Source: CAYREV01 sp964423345 (lineage in GTDB: Bacteria > Bacteroidota > Rhodothermia > Balneolales > Balneolaceae). From it: DNA of 6,176 nucleotides. Made by a program: the position numbers and the translations under genes. The stretch lies in assembly GCA_964423345.1 (NCBI GenBank), contig CAYREV010000065.1:1-6176 (forward strand), written 5' to 3'. The notes under the pieces were generated by a model. The model saw nothing but the letters and a program-made list of their open reading frames with translations. It was not told the origin of the DNA and did no database searches. Of the stretch, positions 5,307 to 6,176 are shown in pieces (positions within the stretch are counted from its first letter, which is position 1; the number at the start of each line of letters is the position of its first letter).

Positions 5307-5693
5307 TTAGGTCTCTGCCCCGATGGCCTCGATGGCCCACACAACGTCGCCGGCCGGGGCATCGCCCGGCACGACCCAGCGCACCCAGAACGAGGCCGTG
5401 GCTCCGGCCGCCAGTTGGTCCACCAGGTCGAGCTCGGTCACGTAATCGCCGTTCTGGGTGTCGCTGAACTCGGTGGCCGCAAAGGTGTCGTCCTCGTCGC
5501 CCACCTGGCTATCCGGGTGCTTGATCGCCCGGAGCTTGACGAAGAACACGTCCGTGTCGCCGGTGTTCTTGACCTTGAGCTCGACCGGCGAGCTCGTGCT
5601 GCCACTCCCGACGGTCCCGAAGGCGGCGGGGTTCGTGTCGTCCAACGAGATCTCGGTGTCGCTGGTGTCGAGGATCTGGAGGCTGGCGGCCAT
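5307..5693 (-). CDS. 128-aa small virion protein, immunoglobulin-like (ASH/DUF1573-like pattern)
   Basis: The start is ATG 5693-5691, preceded by GGAGG at 5702-5706 with an 8-base spacer and lying one base after the TAG of the connector-like gene; the frame is open to 5771 but those codons belong to the neighbour in another frame. Residues 25-46 read FGTVGSGSTSSPVELKVKNTGD, a textbook F-G-x-V-x-x-G-x-x-S/T ... V-x-N-x-G element of Ig-like ASH/DUF1573 domains. A D/E-rich loop follows (DSQVGDEDDTF), then strands ASFWVRWVVPGDAP and a C-terminal VVWAIEAIGAE strand. The segment LAAGATASFWVRWVVP is like the last strands of an Ig domain in which a G-x-x-A/S-x-F/W element precedes the closing hairpin. 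It is probably a structural virion protein in the same module as the 148-aa protein downstream, with an 18-base gap between them. The precise role is unknown. Confidence 0.8.
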   Translation of the reverse strand: MAASLQILDTSDTEISLDDTNPAAFGTVGSGSTSSPVELKVKNTGDTDVFFVKLRAIKHPDSQVGDEDDTFAATEFSDTQNGDYVTELDLVDQLAAGATASFWVRWVVPGDAPAGDVVWAIEAIGAET

Positions 5694-5694
5694 G

Positions 5695-6090
5695 CTACGT
5701 GCCTCCGTTGATGAGGAACATCTTGTGCTTGCGCGCATCCCGCTGCAGGATGGCCAGGCCCTCGCGGGCACGGACCTTGAGCTCGAAGATCACGCGCAGG
5801 CGGTTCTCAAGCTGGCCGCCTTTCTCGACATCCAGCTTGCCGATGGAGTAGTCGAGCCCGCTGGTCGTGCCGCCGGTCAGACGCACCAGGGCCATCATGG
5901 CGCTGAGGTCGGTGACCACCGACCGGGCGAGCTCGAACCCGTCGTCGCCCTCCTCGAACGTCTTGTCCAGTTGGTCTTCAAGGAAGGCCTGCTGGTCGGC
6001 GATGAACTCCTCGAGGATCGGGTCGGTCAGGTCCGAGGTCGTGAACCCCATCCTGTTGCGCACCCGGTCGACCGTGGTGATGAGGCTCAC
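5695..6090 (-). CDS. Phage head-tail connector-like protein (gp6/gp15-like)
   Basis: A 131-aa protein starting at GTG 6090-6088, preceded by GGGAGG at 6099-6104 with an 8-base spacer. It is mainly helical. It opens TTVDRVRNRMGF followed by LTDPILEEFIADQQAFLEDQLDKTF, the common layout of gp6/gp15-like connectors: a first helix, a short turn, then I-L-x-x-x-I-x-x-A/Q-x-x-x-L/V-E. A central helix (ARSVVTDLSAMMALVRLTGG) and a C-terminal charged helix (ENRLRVIFELKVRAREGLAILQRD) follow. Proteins of this family form a ring below the portal that joins head to tail; length and helical order fit. No portal or capsid gene is in view, but those would lie just beyond the right edge in the usual late-gene order. 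The identification is by pattern, so moderate. Confidence 0.65.
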   Translation of the reverse strand: MSLITTVDRVRNRMGFTTSDLTDPILEEFIADQQAFLEDQLDKTFEEGDDGFELARSVVTDLSAMMALVRLTGGTTSGLDYSIGKLDVEKGGQLENRLRVIFELKVRAREGLAILQRDARKHKMFLINGGT

Positions 6091-6176
6091 CTCACCAGCC
6101 TCCCGAGTGGGTTAGGGGTTCTCCCCCAAGCCGGCGGGCCAACCGCAAGCGGCCGGCAGCCGCTGGGACGTGGTGT
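6087..6176 (-). other. Right-edge segment, probably the 3' end of an upstream gene (frame undecided)
   Basis: All three minus-strand frames are open from the right edge for a while: one ends at TAA 6116-6114, one at TGA 6095-6093, and one at TGA 6089-6087, which would overlap the connector-like start as GTGA, the junction style used at 565-568 and 1098-1101. The visible pieces are only about 19-29 residues long and none is recognisable, so I cannot choose between them. The stretch also holds a hairpin at 6148-6164 (AGCGGC, 5-base loop, GCCGCT) without a T-tract. No promoter is evident. Given the operon's tight packing, coding sequence is more likely than a spacer. Confidence 0.35.
6099..6104 (-). 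promoter_or_regulatory. Shine-Dalgarno GGGAGG of the connector-like gene
   Basis: GGGAGG on the minus strand lies 8 bases before GTG 6090-6088. It selects that GTG over a nearby GTG (6096-6094) in another frame that would be too close to the site. Confidence 0.65.

Noticed and set aside
5694..5771. Longer N-terminus for the 128-aa protein
   Set aside because: The added residues come from the other frame of the connector-like gene, and the ATG at 5693 has a well-spaced GGAGG.
6148..6164. Six-base-pair hairpin as a terminator
   Set aside because: No T-tract follows on either strand, and the segment is probably coding.
1..6176. tRNA, rRNA, CRISPR array, insertion sequence or toxin-antitoxin pair
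   Set aside because: Nothing in the sequence supports any of these; the space is almost fully taken by the genes listed.

Overview
The window looks like the trailing part of a tailed-phage or prophage virion-gene operon from a GC-rich bacterium, meeting an unrelated gene at its left edge. Nine protein-coding features are supported, one of them cut by the left edge; a possible tenth is cut by the right edge. I see no tRNA, rRNA, CRISPR array or insertion sequence, and no gene-free stretch longer than about 90 bases. The high GC content, frequent GTG starts, strong AGGAGG-type ribosome binding sites, acidic proteins and DNRLRE-type domains suggest an actinobacterial (possibly halotolerant) host. 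That assignment is inference, not proof.

Layout. On the plus strand, positions 1-362 hold the C-terminal end of a beta-propeller protein. Everything from 374 rightwards is on the minus strand and reads right to left: a head-tail connector-like protein (6090-5695), a 128-aa protein (5693-5307) and a 148-aa protein (5288-4842) that both look immunoglobulin-like, a 200-aa unrecognised protein (4830-4228), a 670-aa modular appendage protein (4226-2214), its 367-aa paralogue (2201-1098), a DEDD/RNase H-fold 3'-5' exonuclease (1101-565), and a 64-aa coiled-coil/membrane-anchor protein (568-374). The eight genes are packed with gaps of at most 18 bases, several overlaps, and stop codons built into the next gene's ribosome binding site, so they form one polycistronic, translationally coupled unit. 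No internal promoter was seen.

How the parts may work together. The connector-like protein would sit at the head-tail interface. The small Ig-like proteins would be decoration, tail-tube or baseplate parts. The two large DNRLRE proteins are probably host-recognition appendages. They share an N-terminal DNRLRE-like domain and a C-terminal domain ending in a conserved YQE-GLRR-SV motif, but differ in the middle: the larger one carries a five-bladed beta-propeller-like insert and more copies of a 14-15 residue repeat. The last two genes, an exonuclease and a holin/XhlA-like small protein, close the operon.

Most unusual points: the paralogue has no ATG, GTG or TTG start at its N-terminus but has a CTG exactly 8 bases after a perfect AGGAGG, aligning residue for residue with its neighbour's start; an apparent beta-propeller is nested inside a phage appendage protein; a nuclease ends the structural operon; and the convergent junction at 363-374 is a perfect 12-bp palindrome that could mark an element boundary.
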